From: Acidobacteriota bacterium
GTDB lineage: Bacteria > Acidobacteriota > Blastocatellia > Pyrinomonadales > Pyrinomonadaceae
Reading direction: 5' to 3'
Length of the DNA: 64,000 bases
NCBI GenBank assembly: GCA_019639175.1
Contig: JAHBSK010000009.1
Location: 62,001 to 126,000, forward strand
Shown here: positions 44,858 through 54,890 of the stretch, piece after piece
Layout: each line of letters starts with the position of its first letter
Numbering within the stretch: position 1 is the stretch's first letter
The notes under the pieces: model-generated
The model's database searches: none
What the model was told of the DNA's origin: nothing
The model's input: only the letters and a program-made list of their open reading frames with translations
Made by a program: the position numbers and the translations under genes

Positions 44858-46381
44858 TCAGAACCAACTACTCTTTTTCTTTGACGAAGATCCGCCGAAG
44901 ATGCTTCCTAAAACGCCGCGGACGATGGTGTTGCCGATCTGGCGTCCGATGGATGTAGAGGCCGAGCGAGTGGCGCTTTTTACGACGGATTCGACCAGCG
45001 TGTCGGGTTGTCTGGCTTGGGCACGAGCGGCTTTTTCAGCCTCTTTCTGAGCTTTTGCCTCAGCTTTTGCTGCCTCTTCGGCTGCGGCTGCGGCTGCCTT
45101 TTCCTCGCCTTTCGCGGCCAATATCTCGTATGCCGATTCACGATCAACGATCTCGTCATACTGGCTGCCGATCAGCGAATTTGCTATCAGCGACTGACGT
45201 TGTTCAGGCGTGACCGGCCCGATCTGGCTGACCGGCGGAACTACGAATGCGCGATCTACAACCGCAGGCACGCCTTTTTCATCCAGGCACGAGATCAGCA
45301 CCTCGCCGACGCCGAGTTCGGTGATGGTTTTGACGGTGTCGAGTTCAGGGTTTTCGCGGAAGCTCTTTGCCGCGACCTTAACGGCCTCCTGCTCTTTAGG
45401 TGTGTAGGCGCGGAGCGCGTGCTGAAGGCGATTTCCAAGCTGTGCTAAAACTTTGTCGGGAATATCGGCAGGCGATTGTGTGACAAAATAAACCCCGACG
45501 CCTTTTGAACGAATAAGCCTGACGACCTGTTCGATCTTATCGACCAAAGCCTTCGGAGCATCGTCAAAAAGCAAGTGGGCCTCATCAAAAAAGAAGACAA
45601 GTTTCGGCTTGTCAAGATCACCGGCCTCCGGCAGATTTTCAAACAGTTCTGACAACAACCACAATAGGAACGTTGAATACAGCTTTGGCGAATTTATCAG
45701 ATCATCGGCAGCGAGCAAATTTAGAACACCTTTGCCCTGAAGCGTCTGCATAAAATCATCAAGGGCGACGGCAGGTTCCGCAAAGAAATTTTCCGCTCCC
45801 TGCTGTTCCAGCTGCAAAAGCCCACGCTGTATGGCGCCGACCGATGCTGATGAAACATTGCCGTATTCGGTCGTAAACTGCTTGGCGTTTTCAGCGACGA
45901 ATTTGAGCATTGACTGCAGATCCTTTAGGTCGAGCAGCATCATTCCGTTGTCGTCGGCGATCTTGAATGTCAGAGCCAAAACGCCTTCTTGCGTGTCGTT
46001 AAGCTGCAAGATGCGTGCGAGCAGCAGCGGCCCCATTTCTGAGATCGTCGATCTGAGCGGGTGTCCCTGTTTGCCGAAAACGTCCCACAGCGTGACGGGC
46101 GAGCCTTCGAAAGCGGTCGTTTCTGCAAGGCCAAGCTGTGTCAGGCGTTCGCCGATCTTGCCGGACAATGATCCGGGTTGGCTGATGCCGGTCAGGTCGC
46201 CCTTGATATCCGCAATGAAAACAGGAACGCCGCGTTGGCTGAATCCTTCGGCCAGTCGCTGAAGCGTCACGGTCTTTCCGGTTCCGGTCGCTCCGGTAAT
46301 GACGCCGTGGCGATTCGCCATCTGCATCAACAGGTTAAACTCTTTGTCGTCGCGTTTTGCTGCTAAAATTGGTTCTGCCAT
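44858..46381 (-). CDS. HerA-like ATPase, DUF853 family
   Basis: A 507-residue P-loop ATPase. ATG 46381 ([18 protein letters not shown]) is the conserved start; an open frame runs to 46486 through repeat-like DNA. Walker A is GATGTGKT near residue 30, with [13 protein letters not shown], Walker [18 protein letters not shown], the sensor region [21 protein letters not shown] and a C-terminal Ala/Glu/Lys-rich coiled coil ([18 protein letters not shown]). DUF853 proteins are HerA/FtsK-related and their bacterial role is unknown. No NurA partner is nearby. Confidence 0.9.
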   Translation of the reverse strand: MAEPILAAKRDDKEFNLLMQMANRHGVITGATGTGKTVTLQRLAEGFSQRGVPVFIADIKGDLTGISQPGSLSGKIGERLTQLGLAETTAFEGSPVTLWDVFGKQGHPLRSTISEMGPLLLARILQLNDTQEGVLALTFKIADDNGMMLLDLKDLQSMLKFVAENAKQFTTEYGNVSSASVGAIQRGLLQLEQQGAENFFAEPAVALDDFMQTLQGKGVLNLLAADDLINSPKLYSTFLLWLLSELFENLPEAGDLDKPKLVFFFDEAHLLFDDAPKALVDKIEQVVRLIRSKGVGVYFVTQSPADIPDKVLAQLGNRLQHALRAYTPKEQEAVKVAAKSFRENPELDTVKTITELGVGEVLISCLDEKGVPAVVDRAFVVPPVSQIGPVTPEQRQSLIANSLIGSQYDEIVDRESAYEILAAKGEEKAAAAAAEEAAKAEAKAQKEAEKAARAQARQPDTLVESVVKSATRSASTSIGRQIGNTIVRGVLGSIFGGSSSKKKSSWF

Positions 46382-46442
46382 ATCTGTAAGTATAAGGGTG
46401 AAAAGGTAAAAAAGTGAAAAAGTTCCAAAGCCTTTTTTACTC

Positions 46443-47042
46443 TCAACATTTTTCGTACTTCCAATTTCTGCCTTTTCCTTCCGCAACCCATTCGACGGTT
46501 GTGGTAATGCGGCGTTCGCGTGTCGGTTCGGTCTTGGCCTCGTTTATCCACTCTATGTATTCCTTGCGGTGACTATATGCAAATTTGTCCCATACGGCCT
46601 TTGCCTTTTTATTTTTTGAGAGCGCCTTTGCAAGGCCGTCGGGAACGATCAACTCCTTTCTCTCCGCCGGTTTCTTTTTAGGTATCTTAATGCCTTTTTC
46701 GTTCAGTTCAACAGCCTGTCGGATCAATTCGATCAGCACCTTGTCCGGAGGCAGGTCTTTCAGCGAGGTGATCTTGCCGAAGCTGCTCATGGCGTTCTTT
46801 TCAACCGGAAATTTGTGATCGAGAAGTTCCTGTTTCCAAAAACCAAAAGCACAATGCGCTTTGAACGCCGCCATATTGCACACATTTCCTTTATGGTCAA
46901 AATGCGGCATGCTCCATTTCATAGTCTCGACAATGTCCGGACAGGCCTTATGTACAAGTTTGCGCAGACGCGTCAATATGGGCTGTGCAAAATCGGCCGA
47001 TCTTTCTATGTAGGCGTCAATTCTGGGATCGATCTCGGGCAT
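46443..47042 (-). CDS. YdeI/DUF1801 family protein
   Basis: A protein of about 199 residues (frame open to 47060; [12 protein letters not shown] is the likely start). The N-terminal DUF1801 domain shows [37 protein letters not shown] and [11 protein letters not shown]. The C-terminal half carries the OmdA/YdeI segment [22 protein letters not shown] with [23 protein letters not shown]. This two-domain layout is common in YdeI-like proteins of unknown function. Confidence 0.88.
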   Translation of the reverse strand: MPEIDPRIDAYIERSADFAQPILTRLRKLVHKACPDIVETMKWSMPHFDHKGNVCNMAAFKAHCAFGFWKQELLDHKFPVEKNAMSSFGKITSLKDLPPDKVLIELIRQAVELNEKGIKIPKKKPAERKELIVPDGLAKALSKNKKAKAVWDKFAYSHRKEYIEWINEAKTEPTRERRITTTVEWVAEGKGRNWKYEKC

Positions 47043-47080
47043 ATCGTTAATATACCCCACAATTTGGACGACTTGTTAAT

Positions 47081-47160
47081 TGTCCACTGGTAAATTGTAA
47101 ACTGGCGGATGGAATACTATTTCCCAATGCACGATCATCCAATGCACAATTTACAGTTGC
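47081..47160. repeat. Hairpin repeat beside a decayed gene
   Basis: tgtccactggtaaattgtaaactgg (written as tgtccactgg plus taaattgtaaactgg) pairs imperfectly with ccaatgcacaatttacagttg at 47140-47159 and with the nearby ccaatgcacgatcatcc. The arms contain near-repeats of aattgt-ca-tgg. It overlaps the residual 3' end of the DUF3052 pseudogene. Confidence 0.7.
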
Positions 47161-47320
47161 CGGTTCTCTTTCCGTATCACCGGTTTCAGTCCCGACCATT
47201 TTTCATCAACGGCGCGAGCAGTTCAGCATAATTGTCCGGCGCATTAACGGCCACAACCGTCATGCCTTCCTTGATGCCGAGCTTTTTTGCCAAAGGTGTT
47301 CCTGAATATCCAACTGTCAT
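47151..47320 (-). pseudogene. Decayed DUF3052 gene with internal deletion
   Basis: On the minus strand the ATG at 47320 encodes MTVGYSGTPLAKKLGIKEGM and VAVNAPDNYAELL, the well-known start of DUF3052 proteins (normally about 130-150 residues), but stops at 47186 after 44 codons. In another frame the same stretch continues AVDEKWSGLKPVIRKENRQL and stops at 47151, which looks like the C-terminal end of the same family. The middle is missing and the two ends are out of frame. The start overlaps the upstream gene's stop by 4 bp. Confidence 0.7.
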
Positions 47321-47787
47321 ATCTTACCCCTACATTTATCATCGTCGATCTTTTGTTTGATTTTTTCTACGACTTCGGATGGAAAAACTTCTGCGGCAGA
47401 TTCAGGATTTTCTATCACTTCTGAACACTTAAGATAATGTGTTATTTCAAATCTTTTCTTGTCGATAGCGGCTAATCTTACCGCACCTTGGTCGATTATT
47501 TTTTCTTTTTCTACAACCTTTATCCAGGCATAGAATTTAGGGTACGCGATTCCACTTTGCGTCGGGCCTAGTCGCAGAAGTTCATATTCAACCGAAACAT
47601 CTTTCCCTGTCCGACCCTTGAAGTATTCTTCAAGAGCACTTTTCAGATATTCGTCAAAATGTTGCGCATCGGGAACGTTCGCTTCGATGTGTGATTTGGC
47701 GATGGAGTCTATCTGAGCGTTTGTCGCAATAACTCCGATTGTTGCTAAAAAGACAAGGGAGAGAACGAAGACCTTTAGTTTCAACAT
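47317..47787 (-). CDS. Secreted hypothetical protein
   Basis: A protein of about 156 residues from ATG 47787 (the frame reaches 47841), which gives a clear signal peptide MLKLKVFVLSLVFLATIGVI with cleavage near TNAQ. The mature part is charged with a predicted alpha/beta mix (HFDEYLKSALEEYFKGRTGKDVSVEYELLRLG; KFYAWIKVVEKEKIIDQGAVRLAAID). Two Cys residues, one near the C-terminus (DDKCRGKI), may pair. I recognise no family. It precedes and overlaps the DUF3052 remnant. Confidence 0.65.
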   Translation of the reverse strand: MLKLKVFVLSLVFLATIGVIATNAQIDSIAKSHIEANVPDAQHFDEYLKSALEEYFKGRTGKDVSVEYELLRLGPTQSGIAYPKFYAWIKVVEKEKIIDQGAVRLAAIDKKRFEITHYLKCSEVIENPESAAEVFPSEVVEKIKQKIDDDKCRGKI

Positions 47788-47809
47788 AATTAAAACCCCC
47801 TTAAACACA

Positions 47810-48193
47810 CTACATGATCTTAACCAAAACTTCTCGCTCACGCAGGCCGTCGAATTCGCACAGGTAAATCCCCTGCCATCGGCCTAAACACAGCTTGCCA
47901 TTCTCAAATGGCACGGTCACGCTGGAACCGACAAGCGAGGATTTTTTATGTGCGTCGGAATTGTGTTCAAAGTGTCTGAAATTTGGTTCGTATTGCGGTA
48001 TCAGGCGATGAAGAAACCCAAGCATATCGCTTTTCACATCCGGGTCGGCATTTTCATTTATCGTCAGCCCGCAGGTGGTGTGCTGTGTAAAAAGCACGCA
48101 AACACCGTCACAGTCGGGAAGGTCTTTCATTACATCCCCAGTTATGTCCAGCATCTCTTCCCGTGCCGCTGACTTTACACTCAGAACCCTCAT
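47810..48193 (-). CDS. YjbQ family (secondary thiamine-phosphate synthase) protein
   Basis: A 127-residue protein of the UPF0047/YjbQ family: VCVLFTQHTTCGLTINENADPDVKSDML is the central signature, followed by HFEHNSDAHKKSSLVGSSVTVPFENGKLCLGRWQGIYLCEFDG with conserved His and Glu residues. Family members show weak thiamine-phosphate synthase activity and can complement thiE mutants; their main role is uncertain. thiE itself is present at 34963. Divergent from hppA. Confidence 0.93.
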   Translation of the reverse strand: MRVLSVKSAAREEMLDITGDVMKDLPDCDGVCVLFTQHTTCGLTINENADPDVKSDMLGFLHRLIPQYEPNFRHFEHNSDAHKKSSLVGSSVTVPFENGKLCLGRWQGIYLCEFDGLREREVLVKIM

Positions 48194-48468
48194 AGATACT
48201 TTTTACCATAAGCTACCGTCAACACGGTATTAAAAAAGGCGGATCAGGTTCAGCGTTTCGCTGAAAATGCCAGGATTTTGTGTATTTTTTGCCTAAATTG
48301 GCGGGTTTTTAATTACTCCTATTTGTTAAATAGTTATAAGTATTCGATAATTAATGATTTTGATGTCCGTTTGACCTCACATAGGTCTGGATCCGGTTTA
48401 TTCACAAAAAAGATCTATATATTCAGTCTGTTTCCAAAGATCATCAGAAGCAGACGGATGAAAATAAT
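48194..48468. other. Divergent intergenic region yjbQ-hppA
   Basis: No gene is seen. It contains a perfect small hairpin (ttcagcg-ttt-cgctgaa, 48249-48265) and an A/T-rich stretch holding a sigma-70-like promoter for hppA, leaving a leader of roughly 110 nt before the hppA ATG. I see no known riboswitch fold in that leader. Confidence 0.5.
48323..48351 (+). promoter_or_regulatory. Probable sigma-70 promoter of hppA
   Basis: ttgtta (48323-48328) and gataat (48346-48351) are separated by 17 bases, close to the -35/-10 consensus with ideal spacing. Confidence 0.45.
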
Positions 48469-50589
48469 ATGAATTCTTACGTTATTTATTTAGTGCCTGC
48501 TTTGGGAATTTTGGGTTTGATCGTAATGGCGGTGAAATCGGCTTGGGTTAGCAAGCAGGAAGCCGGCGATGCAAATATGCAGGAGCTTGCCGGCTATATC
48601 GCAAACGGTGCGATGGCCTTTCTCAAGGCCGAATGGAAGGTAATGGCGATTTTTGCGGTCATAACTGCCACATTGCTTGCATATTCAGGAACCATTCATG
48701 AGGTAGGCGGCCGCGAGATCCATTCACACTGGATAATCAGCATTGCATTCATAATCGGCGCGGTATTTTCGGCCACGGCCGGTTATATCGGCATGAAGGT
48801 CGCCACCAAAGCGAACGTTCGCACGACCCAGGCCGCCCGCACAAGCCTGAAACAGGCCCTCAAGGTCTCGTTCACGGGCGGAGCGGTCATGGGGCTTGGC
48901 GTTGCCGGACTTGCGGTTTTTGGGCTTGGCGGATTGTTCATTGTGTTTCTGGCGATGTTTGCCGATCTCGGAGCAAATCAGATAAAGACGGCCATTGAGG
49001 TGCTGACCGGATTTTCTCTCGGTGCCGAATCCATCGCGCTATTTTCACGCGTCGGCGGCGGTATCTATACAAAGGCGGCTGACGTAGGAGCTGATCTTGT
49101 AGGCAAGGTCGAGGCCGGAATTCCTGAAGATGACGTTCGCAATCCGGCGACCATTGCTGACAACGTCGGCGACAACGTCGGTGACGTGGCCGGTATGGGA
49201 GCCGACCTTTTCGGTTCTTATGTCGCGACCATTTTGGCGACGATGGTGCTGGGACAGGAGATCGTTGTCCGCGACGCCTTTGGCGGATTGTCGCCTATAC
49301 TGCTGCCGATGGTCATCAGCGGAATTGGCCTTGTATTTTCTATTGTCGGAATGCAGTTTGTTCGCATCAGCGATGACAGCGCCAATGTTCAGACCGCTCT
49401 AAACATAGGTAACTGGGCATCAATGATCCTTACGGTCATTGCATCATATTTTGCCGTCATCTGGCTCTTGCCTGAGGGGCAGCTTATGCTCCGCTCGACC
49501 GGTTTTGACCGCAACGGTGTGTTCTTTTCAATAGTGGTCGGAACCATCGTCGGGGCAATAATGAGCGTTGCTACGGAATACTACACGGCAATGGGTAAAA
49601 AGCCGGTCAATTCCATTGTTCAGCAATCATCGACGGGACATGCGACGAACATCATCGGCGGCCTGTCAGTGGGAATGAAATCAACCGTCATTCCGATCAT
49701 CACGCTGGCGGCCGGTATCGTGCTTTCATATTATTTTGCAGGGCTTTACGGCGTGGCTATTGCCGCCGCCGGAATGATGGCGACAACGGCCATGCAGCTT
49801 GCGATAGATGCATTCGGCCCGATCGCCGACAATGCAGGCGGCATCGCTGAAATGAGCCAACTACCGCCGGAGGTTCGCGAACGAACAGATAACCTTGATG
49901 CTGTCGGCAATACGACCGCCGCAACCGGAAAGGGCTTTGCCATCGCTTCAGCGGCGTTGACCGCGTTGGCGCTGTTCGCGGCGTTCGTCGGCATCGCAGG
50001 TATTGACCGTATTGATATCTACAAGGCAAATGTCCTCGGCGGATTGTTCATCGGAGGAATGATACCGTTCATTTTCTCAGCTCTCTGCATCCAGGCTGTC
50101 GGTAAGGCGGCGATGGATATGGTGCAGGAAGTAAGGCGGCAGTTCCGCGAGATACCGGGCATTATGGAATACAAAGCCAAGCCCGAATATGAGAAATGCG
50201 TCGAGATCTCGACCCAGGCGTCGATCCGCGAAATGATGCTGCCGGGTGCCATCGCATTGATAACACCGGTCGCGGTCGGTTTCACTTTTGGCCCTGAAGT
50301 TCTCGGTGGTTTGCTGGCCGGTGTGACCGTTTCGGGTGTTCTGATGGGCATTTTTCAGAACAACGCCGGCGGGGCCTGGGACAACGCCAAGAAATCTTTT
50401 GAAAAAGGCGTGGAGATAAACGGCGAGATGCATTACAAAGGTTCGGAGCCGCACAAGGCATCCGTCACAGGTGACACGGTCGGCGATCCTTTCAAGGACA
50501 CATCAGGCCCGTCGATGAACATCCTCATCAAACTGATGTCCATCGTCTCGCTGATAATCGCGCCGTATATTTACGGGATCGGGCAATAA
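48469..50589 (+). CDS. hppA: Membrane-bound pyrophosphatase, K+-dependent type
   Basis: Couples hydrolysis of pyrophosphate to pumping H+ or Na+ across the membrane. The 706-residue protein has about 16 membrane helices. Signatures are the Mg-PPi site [43 protein letters not shown], a second acidic site near [16 protein letters not shown], and [19 protein letters not shown] near the C-terminus. The [10 protein letters not shown] motif has Ala where K+-independent enzymes have Lys, indicating the K+-dependent subfamily. H+ versus Na+ cannot be decided here. Confidence 0.96.
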   Translation: MNSYVIYLVPALGILGLIVMAVKSAWVSKQEAGDANMQELAGYIANGAMAFLKAEWKVMAIFAVITATLLAYSGTIHEVGGREIHSHWIISIAFIIGAVFSATAGYIGMKVATKANVRTTQAARTSLKQALKVSFTGGAVMGLGVAGLAVFGLGGLFIVFLAMFADLGANQIKTAIEVLTGFSLGAESIALFSRVGGGIYTKAADVGADLVGKVEAGIPEDDVRNPATIADNVGDNVGDVAGMGADLFGSYVATILATMVLGQEIVVRDAFGGLSPILLPMVISGIGLVFSIVGMQFVRISDDSANVQTALNIGNWASMILTVIASYFAVIWLLPEGQLMLRSTGFDRNGVFFSIVVGTIVGAIMSVATEYYTAMGKKPVNSIVQQSSTGHATNIIGGLSVGMKSTVIPIITLAAGIVLSYYFAGLYGVAIAAAGMMATTAMQLAIDAFGPIADNAGGIAEMSQLPPEVRERTDNLDAVGNTTAATGKGFAIASAALTALALFAAFVGIAGIDRIDIYKANVLGGLFIGGMIPFIFSALCIQAVGKAAMDMVQEVRRQFREIPGIMEYKAKPEYEKCVEISTQASIREMMLPGAIALITPVAVGFTFGPEVLGGLLAGVTVSGVLMGIFQNNAGGAWDNAKKSFEKGVEINGEMHYKGSEPHKASVTGDTVGDPFKDTSGPSMNILIKLMSIVSLIIAPYIYGIGQ

Positions 50590-50593
50590 ATAA

Positions 50594-50690
50594 TCAAAGT
50601 GACCAAAGGGACTCAAAGGACGAAAGAGACAAGCAGCATTTAATTTCTTTTGTCCTTTTTGTCTCTTATGTCCCTTATGTCTCTTTGTCT
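50594..50690. repeat. Imperfect hairpin overlapping the carA end
   Basis: The left arm is built of near-repeats aaagtgacc, aaagggactc, aaaggacg, aaagagac; the right arm mirrors them (ttgtccttt, ttgtctctt, atgtccctt, atgtctctttgtcttt). The right arm supplies the last codons of carA (KDKET). It lies between convergent hppA and carA. Confidence 0.75.
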
Positions 50691-51775
50691 TTCATCAACC
50701 TAACAAACCTTTCAAACAGATATTCACTATCATGAGGCCCCGGAGCGGATTCGGGGTGGTATTGGACGGAGAATATCGGCAGTGTTTTATGCCTTAGTCC
50801 GGCAACGGTTTCGTCATTTAGGTTTACGTGTGTTACCTCAACGTCAGCAGGAAGAGAATCGCGCTTTACGGCAAAGCCGTGATTATGCGAAGCGATCTCC
50901 ACCTTGCGGGTCAATAGGTCCATTATCGGCTGATTACCGCCGCGATGGCCGAATTTCATTTTGAATGTATCTCCGCCAAGAGCGGAACCCAAAAGCTGAT
51001 GCCCCAGGCAAATGCCGAACATCGGCACACCGCTTTCAGCCATCTGCCGAACCTCGTCGATCACGTTCTTCATTGAGGAAGGATCGCCCGGGCCATTTGA
51101 GAGAAATATGCCGTCAGGTCGAAGAGCAAGAACCTCAGCGGCAGTTGTGTCGGACGGTACCACCGTTATTCTGCATCCATATTTGGCAAAGGTACGCAGG
51201 CTGTTCGTTTTGACTCCAAAATCGTAAGCAACAACGTGAAACTTCGCATCACCGTCAGCCGGATGCTCATAACGATCATGCGTAGTGACCGTGCTGGCAA
51301 GTTCGCGGTTCGCCATTTCGGGCGAACTCAAAATCTTTTCCGTCAGGCTTGCGGCATCAAGGTCAATAGTTGAAACAGCGGAACGCATCGCTCCTTTATC
51401 GCGAATGTGCCGGACGAGGGCGCGTGTATCAATACCCTCAATGCCGACGATCTCATTGTTTTTCAGATAATCGTCCAGAGAACCTGTTGCCCGCCAGTTT
51501 GAGTAAATGCGTGACGATTCGCGAACGACAAACCCCGAGACCCAGGGCTTTCGAGACTCCATATCATCCTCATTGACGCCGTAATTGCCGATCAGCGGAT
51601 ACGTCATGCAGACGATCTGGCCCGCATAGCTTGGGTCGGTAAGCAGTTCCTGATAGCCGGCCATCGATGTGTTGAAGACCATTTCGCCAAATGTTTCGCC
51701 CTCGGCGCCAAACGAAAGTCCTGAAAAAGCGCGTCCGTCTTCCAGAACCAAAATAGCCGGTTTCCGTTCGTTCAT
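50675..51775 (-). CDS. carA: Carbamoyl-phosphate synthase small subunit
   Basis: The glutaminase subunit that supplies ammonia for carbamoyl phosphate, used in arginine and pyrimidine synthesis. The 366-residue product has the CPSase N-terminal domain ([31 protein letters not shown]) and a class I amidotransferase domain with the nucleophile in [11 protein letters not shown] and the His/Glu pair in [13 protein letters not shown]. carB is not in the window. Its last codons lie in a hairpin repeat. Confidence 0.96.
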   Translation of the reverse strand: MNERKPAILVLEDGRAFSGLSFGAEGETFGEMVFNTSMAGYQELLTDPSYAGQIVCMTYPLIGNYGVNEDDMESRKPWVSGFVVRESSRIYSNWRATGSLDDYLKNNEIVGIEGIDTRALVRHIRDKGAMRSAVSTIDLDAASLTEKILSSPEMANRELASTVTTHDRYEHPADGDAKFHVVAYDFGVKTNSLRTFAKYGCRITVVPSDTTAAEVLALRPDGIFLSNGPGDPSSMKNVIDEVRQMAESGVPMFGICLGHQLLGSALGGDTFKMKFGHRGGNQPIMDLLTRKVEIASHNHGFAVKRDSLPADVEVTHVNLNDETVAGLRHKTLPIFSVQYHPESAPGPHDSEYLFERFVRLMKDKET

Positions 51776-51839
51776 TGCATATATTTTACCTTATTACCGT
51801 CAAAGTTATGGAATCAGGAAGAGTGATTTGAGGCAGGGA

Positions 51840-52541
51840 TCAGTCGTTTTCGGTAACGGCTCGGTCGTCATCGTCTGCGGGTGTTTCAGGGATGTCGTAT
51901 TCGCCGTGTTCCAAAAACCCGACCTTTGACGGCTGCCAATAACGAAAAAAGGCTTTGCCGTAGATATATTTTTCAGGGACGAGTCCCCATTTTCTTGAAT
52001 CAGACGAATTATCCCGGTTATCTCCCATTACAAAGTAATGATGAGCGTCAACCGTTTGCCCTGGATGATTAGGGAGATCGAGGTTATGTTCCTTGTCCAG
52101 ATAATCTTCTTTCAGCTCGCGGCCATTGATATAGACCTTGCCGTTCCTTACCTCAACACGTTCGCCCGGCAGACCGATGATGCGTTTGACGTAGCTTTTG
52201 TCCGGTTCGCGCGGATACCAGAACACGACTATGTCCCCGCGTTCGAGGTGTCCCCAGCGAACGCTCTTGATGTTGTAATAGACAAGTTTGTTTACCAGTA
52301 ACCGCTCGCCGTTGTTCAGATAGGGCTGCATCGAAGAACCTTCAACCACAACGGGCTGAACGGCAAATACACCAAGCAGGATAAAAACGACAAGGATAAG
52401 AAAGACGTCGCGGGCAAGCTTCAGTCCTTCGGTCCAAAACCCGTTCATAGATTCGCGGCGAAAATGGACGACCTCGATGTCCCGATCATCATCGGGCGAC
52501 ATATCGCCAAAATCATAACGCTCTTTACCTCGACGCAGCAT
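51840..52541 (-). CDS. lepB: Signal peptidase I
   Basis: A membrane-bound serine/lysine protease that removes signal peptides. After an acidic cytoplasmic N-terminus comes one membrane helix (VFLILVVFILLGVFAVQPVVV), box B VVEGSSMQPYL with the catalytic Ser, box C RGDIVVFWYP, box D DKSYVKRIIGLPGE with the catalytic Lys, and box E VMGDNRDNSSDSR. The C-terminal tail is Asp/Glu-rich. The 233-residue length is normal. Confidence 0.95.
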   Translation of the reverse strand: MLRRGKERYDFGDMSPDDDRDIEVVHFRRESMNGFWTEGLKLARDVFLILVVFILLGVFAVQPVVVEGSSMQPYLNNGERLLVNKLVYYNIKSVRWGHLERGDIVVFWYPREPDKSYVKRIIGLPGERVEVRNGKVYINGRELKEDYLDKEHNLDLPNHPGQTVDAHHYFVMGDNRDNSSDSRKWGLVPEKYIYGKAFFRYWQPSKVGFLEHGEYDIPETPADDDDRAVTEND

Positions 52542-52708
52542 ATCTATCAGGATGGAACGGGACTTGAAAGCGGACAGCCAATAAACACCGCCAAAAATTA
52601 ACTTAACTATCCGTCACCCTTTTGTCAAAACATTTCTGTATAAGTTCAGGCGACGAGGAACACACGGGCGGTTCGGTTTTTGCTTCTGATCTGGGATATT
52701 ATAGTTGT

Positions 52709-53833
52709 ATGGATCCTGATATTCGCCGGTTGTTTCCGGCAGCAAACAGTCACACTTATCTGAACAGCGCGGCGGTGTCACCTTTGCCGACGCCTTCGGT
52801 CGAGGCAGTTCATTCTCAGTTAAAAGACGTGTCCAACGTCGGTTCCGCACATTTTCCTGATTGGATAGCGACAAAGAACCGTACACGCGAACTCTTGTCC
52901 GGCATGATGGGCGTTCGTCCCGAACAGGTCGCGTTCACACGAAACACCTCAGACGGGATGGCGTCCGTTGCCTTGGGCATAAATTGGCAAAAGGGCGATA
53001 ACATCGTCAGTTTTGAACATGAATTTCCTGCCAATTTCTATCCATGGCGGCAGATCAGGGACAGGTTCGGCGTCGAGCTTCGTCTGTGTCCCGAACGTGA
53101 CGGCCGCATAGATCAGGATGAATTTATCGGGCTTATTGACAACAATACCAAGGTGGTGACGATCAGCGCGGTCCAGTTCGCTTCGGGTTTTCGGGCCGAC
53201 CTGGAGCGCATCGGAAAGGCCGCTCGTGCCGTCGATGCGTTGTTCGTCGTAGATGTTATACAGGGCCTCGGTGCTATGGCGTTCGACCTTCCGGCCATGT
53301 ATGTCGATATTGCCGCCGGAGCCAGCCATAAATGGCTTTGCTCGCCGGAAGGCTGCGGTTTTCTGTACGTTTCGGATCGCGCCCGGCAGCGTGTCGAACC
53401 GACGCTGGTCGGCTGGATAAGCGTAGAAACGCCGTGGGATTTTGAGGACAGGGAACAGTCGCTGAAACCCAACGCTCTTGCATGGGAAAGCGGAACAGGG
53501 CCGGCGTCGCTTTTTTATGGGATGGAACAAAGCCTGAAACTTCTTATCGGAGCGGGACTGGATAACATAGACAAATATGTGCTTGGCCTGTCTGATATGT
53601 TATGCGAACTTCTGGCGGGCAAGGATTACGACATTATCAGTTCACGCAGGCCTGAGGAACGCTCAGCCATTGTCTGCATAAAACATCGCGGCGGAATGCA
53701 TTGCACTGAAATAGCTGAAATGCTGGAAAAGGAGAACATAATAGTTTCGCCGAGAGGGGACAGGCTGAGGATATCACCGCATTTCTATAATAACGCGGCA
53801 GATATAGAACATCTTGTCAGATCATTGCCATAG
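52709..53833 (+). CDS. Class V aminotransferase (cysteine desulfurase-like fold)
   Basis: A 374-residue PLP enzyme. The frame extends to 52622, but MDPDIRRLFPAANSHTYLNSAAVSPLP is the conserved start. Motifs are the N-terminal LNSAAVSPLP, FTRNTSDGMASVALG, VVDVIQGLGAMAFD (cofactor Asp and Gln) and the PLP lysine in GASHKWLCSPEGCGFLYV. It belongs to the isopenicillin-N-epimerase/SufS-like group. The substrate is unknown; no sulfur-mobilising genes are adjacent. Confidence 0.9.
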   Translation: MDPDIRRLFPAANSHTYLNSAAVSPLPTPSVEAVHSQLKDVSNVGSAHFPDWIATKNRTRELLSGMMGVRPEQVAFTRNTSDGMASVALGINWQKGDNIVSFEHEFPANFYPWRQIRDRFGVELRLCPERDGRIDQDEFIGLIDNNTKVVTISAVQFASGFRADLERIGKAARAVDALFVVDVIQGLGAMAFDLPAMYVDIAAGASHKWLCSPEGCGFLYVSDRARQRVEPTLVGWISVETPWDFEDREQSLKPNALAWESGTGPASLFYGMEQSLKLLIGAGLDNIDKYVLGLSDMLCELLAGKDYDIISSRRPEERSAIVCIKHRGGMHCTEIAEMLEKENIIVSPRGDRLRISPHFYNNAADIEHLVRSLP

Positions 53834-53842
53834 ATTTTCGGC

Positions 53843-54604
53843 CTACAAAGCCGGTTTCGGAGCGATCGGTTCGGAAAGGTCGTCCAGATTCAAACGTGTC
53901 AGGCCGCCCGCGTCGGAAAATGCCGTGAAGCGTCTGCGCTGTTTTTCGCGAAAGCGGAAATATAAGAATCCGCAAAGTATGCCGAGCGATATTGCCAGCC
54001 CGAAAACCATCGATATCCAGATAATGGTCGAGATGACGACATCACCGGCAGTTATCGCAAAATATCTTTCGAACTTTTGGATCAAGAAAGGGTCTTCGCC
54101 AAGCCACTGAACCGATTTTTGATACTTAACGCTGTCCGCAAGCGCCGTGGCCGCGTTTTGGTCGGCCCCGTCAAAAACGAATACCGAATAATTACCGATC
54201 CGCTTGTAAACGGTCGCGGCCGCAGGGTCAGCAGCGATCAGGTTGAGAAACTGCCCGTCCGCCTCTGATGCCGCCTGCGGGGTCATGTATTCGATTATCA
54301 GCAGTTGTCCCGCCGCGTAACGAGCCGTCGCGGCCTCGGTTCCGGCCTCAAAGCTGACGCCGGCAAGCACGGGCCTGTCACCGACAGCGGAGCGAAGCCT
54401 TTCCTGTGAATTTATAAAAACGGCGGAATTGCGAACGGTCTCAAATTCCGGCAGATGGTGTAGGATGACCGGAAGCCCGTCCGTTTCTGAGATCTCCTGG
54501 CTCCGAACAGGTTCGCCATAGCCGATGTCCTGCGCGGAAACAGAATTTGCTGCCTGCGGCAGCATCCACAAAAGAAAGGTCAAAAAAACAGACAGGACTT
54601 TCAT
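53843..54604 (-). CDS. Exported protein with C-terminal membrane anchor
   Basis: A 253-residue protein from ATG 54604, giving a signal peptide MKVLSVFLTFLLWMLPQAAN (cleavage near VSAQ). The exported part (about 25-190) has alternating strands and helices (RLRSAVGDRPVLAGVSFEAGTEAATARYAAGQLLIIEYMTP). A single membrane helix (VVISTIIWISMVFGLAISLGILCGFLYF) and a basic/Pro-rich cytoplasmic tail follow. It resembles DUF6599-type acidobacterial proteins, but I am not sure. Convergent with the aminotransferase gene. Confidence 0.65.
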   Translation of the reverse strand: MKVLSVFLTFLLWMLPQAANSVSAQDIGYGEPVRSQEISETDGLPVILHHLPEFETVRNSAVFINSQERLRSAVGDRPVLAGVSFEAGTEAATARYAAGQLLIIEYMTPQAASEADGQFLNLIAADPAAATVYKRIGNYSVFVFDGADQNAATALADSVKYQKSVQWLGEDPFLIQKFERYFAITAGDVVISTIIWISMVFGLAISLGILCGFLYFRFREKQRRRFTAFSDAGGLTRLNLDDLSEPIAPKPAL

Positions 54605-54845
54605 TGTTTTAACGGCGAGATCAACACCTCTCGGGCGGTTCGGCCTCTTAAAATAATACCATCTTAGCCGCAAAGATGGACAAGGCGCACGCATTTAATA
54701 CACATACCAAATAGTATATGAAATGGTTTAACCTCACCATTTGCAAAATCGGAGCGAAAGTTTCGATGTATAAAAAACACAAAAGTATGCCCAAAAAATG
54801 CAACAAATACGGTAAAATAGCGTGTTAAGTAGAGTTCAGCTTCGT

Positions 54846-54862
54846 TTGGCACGCTAGTTGAT
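54846..54862 (+). promoter_or_regulatory. Sigma-54-like promoter before the ECF sigma gene
   Basis: ttggcacg (54846-54853), four bases, then ttgat (54858-54862) matches the -24 element fully and the -12 element except for the expected GC (GA here). A strong ribosome binding site (gggagg) follows 12-18 bases later. The imperfect -12 makes it tentative. The rest of 54605-54845 holds nothing recognised. Confidence 0.35.
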
Positions 54863-54890
54863 ACCGCATATTGCGGGAGGGTAACGTAAA

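Noticed and set aside
46382..46486. Upstream extension of the HerA-like gene
   Set aside because: It covers A-rich repeat-like DNA (gtaaaaaag/cttttttac arms at 46406 and 46432) and the conserved start is MAEPILAAK at 46381.
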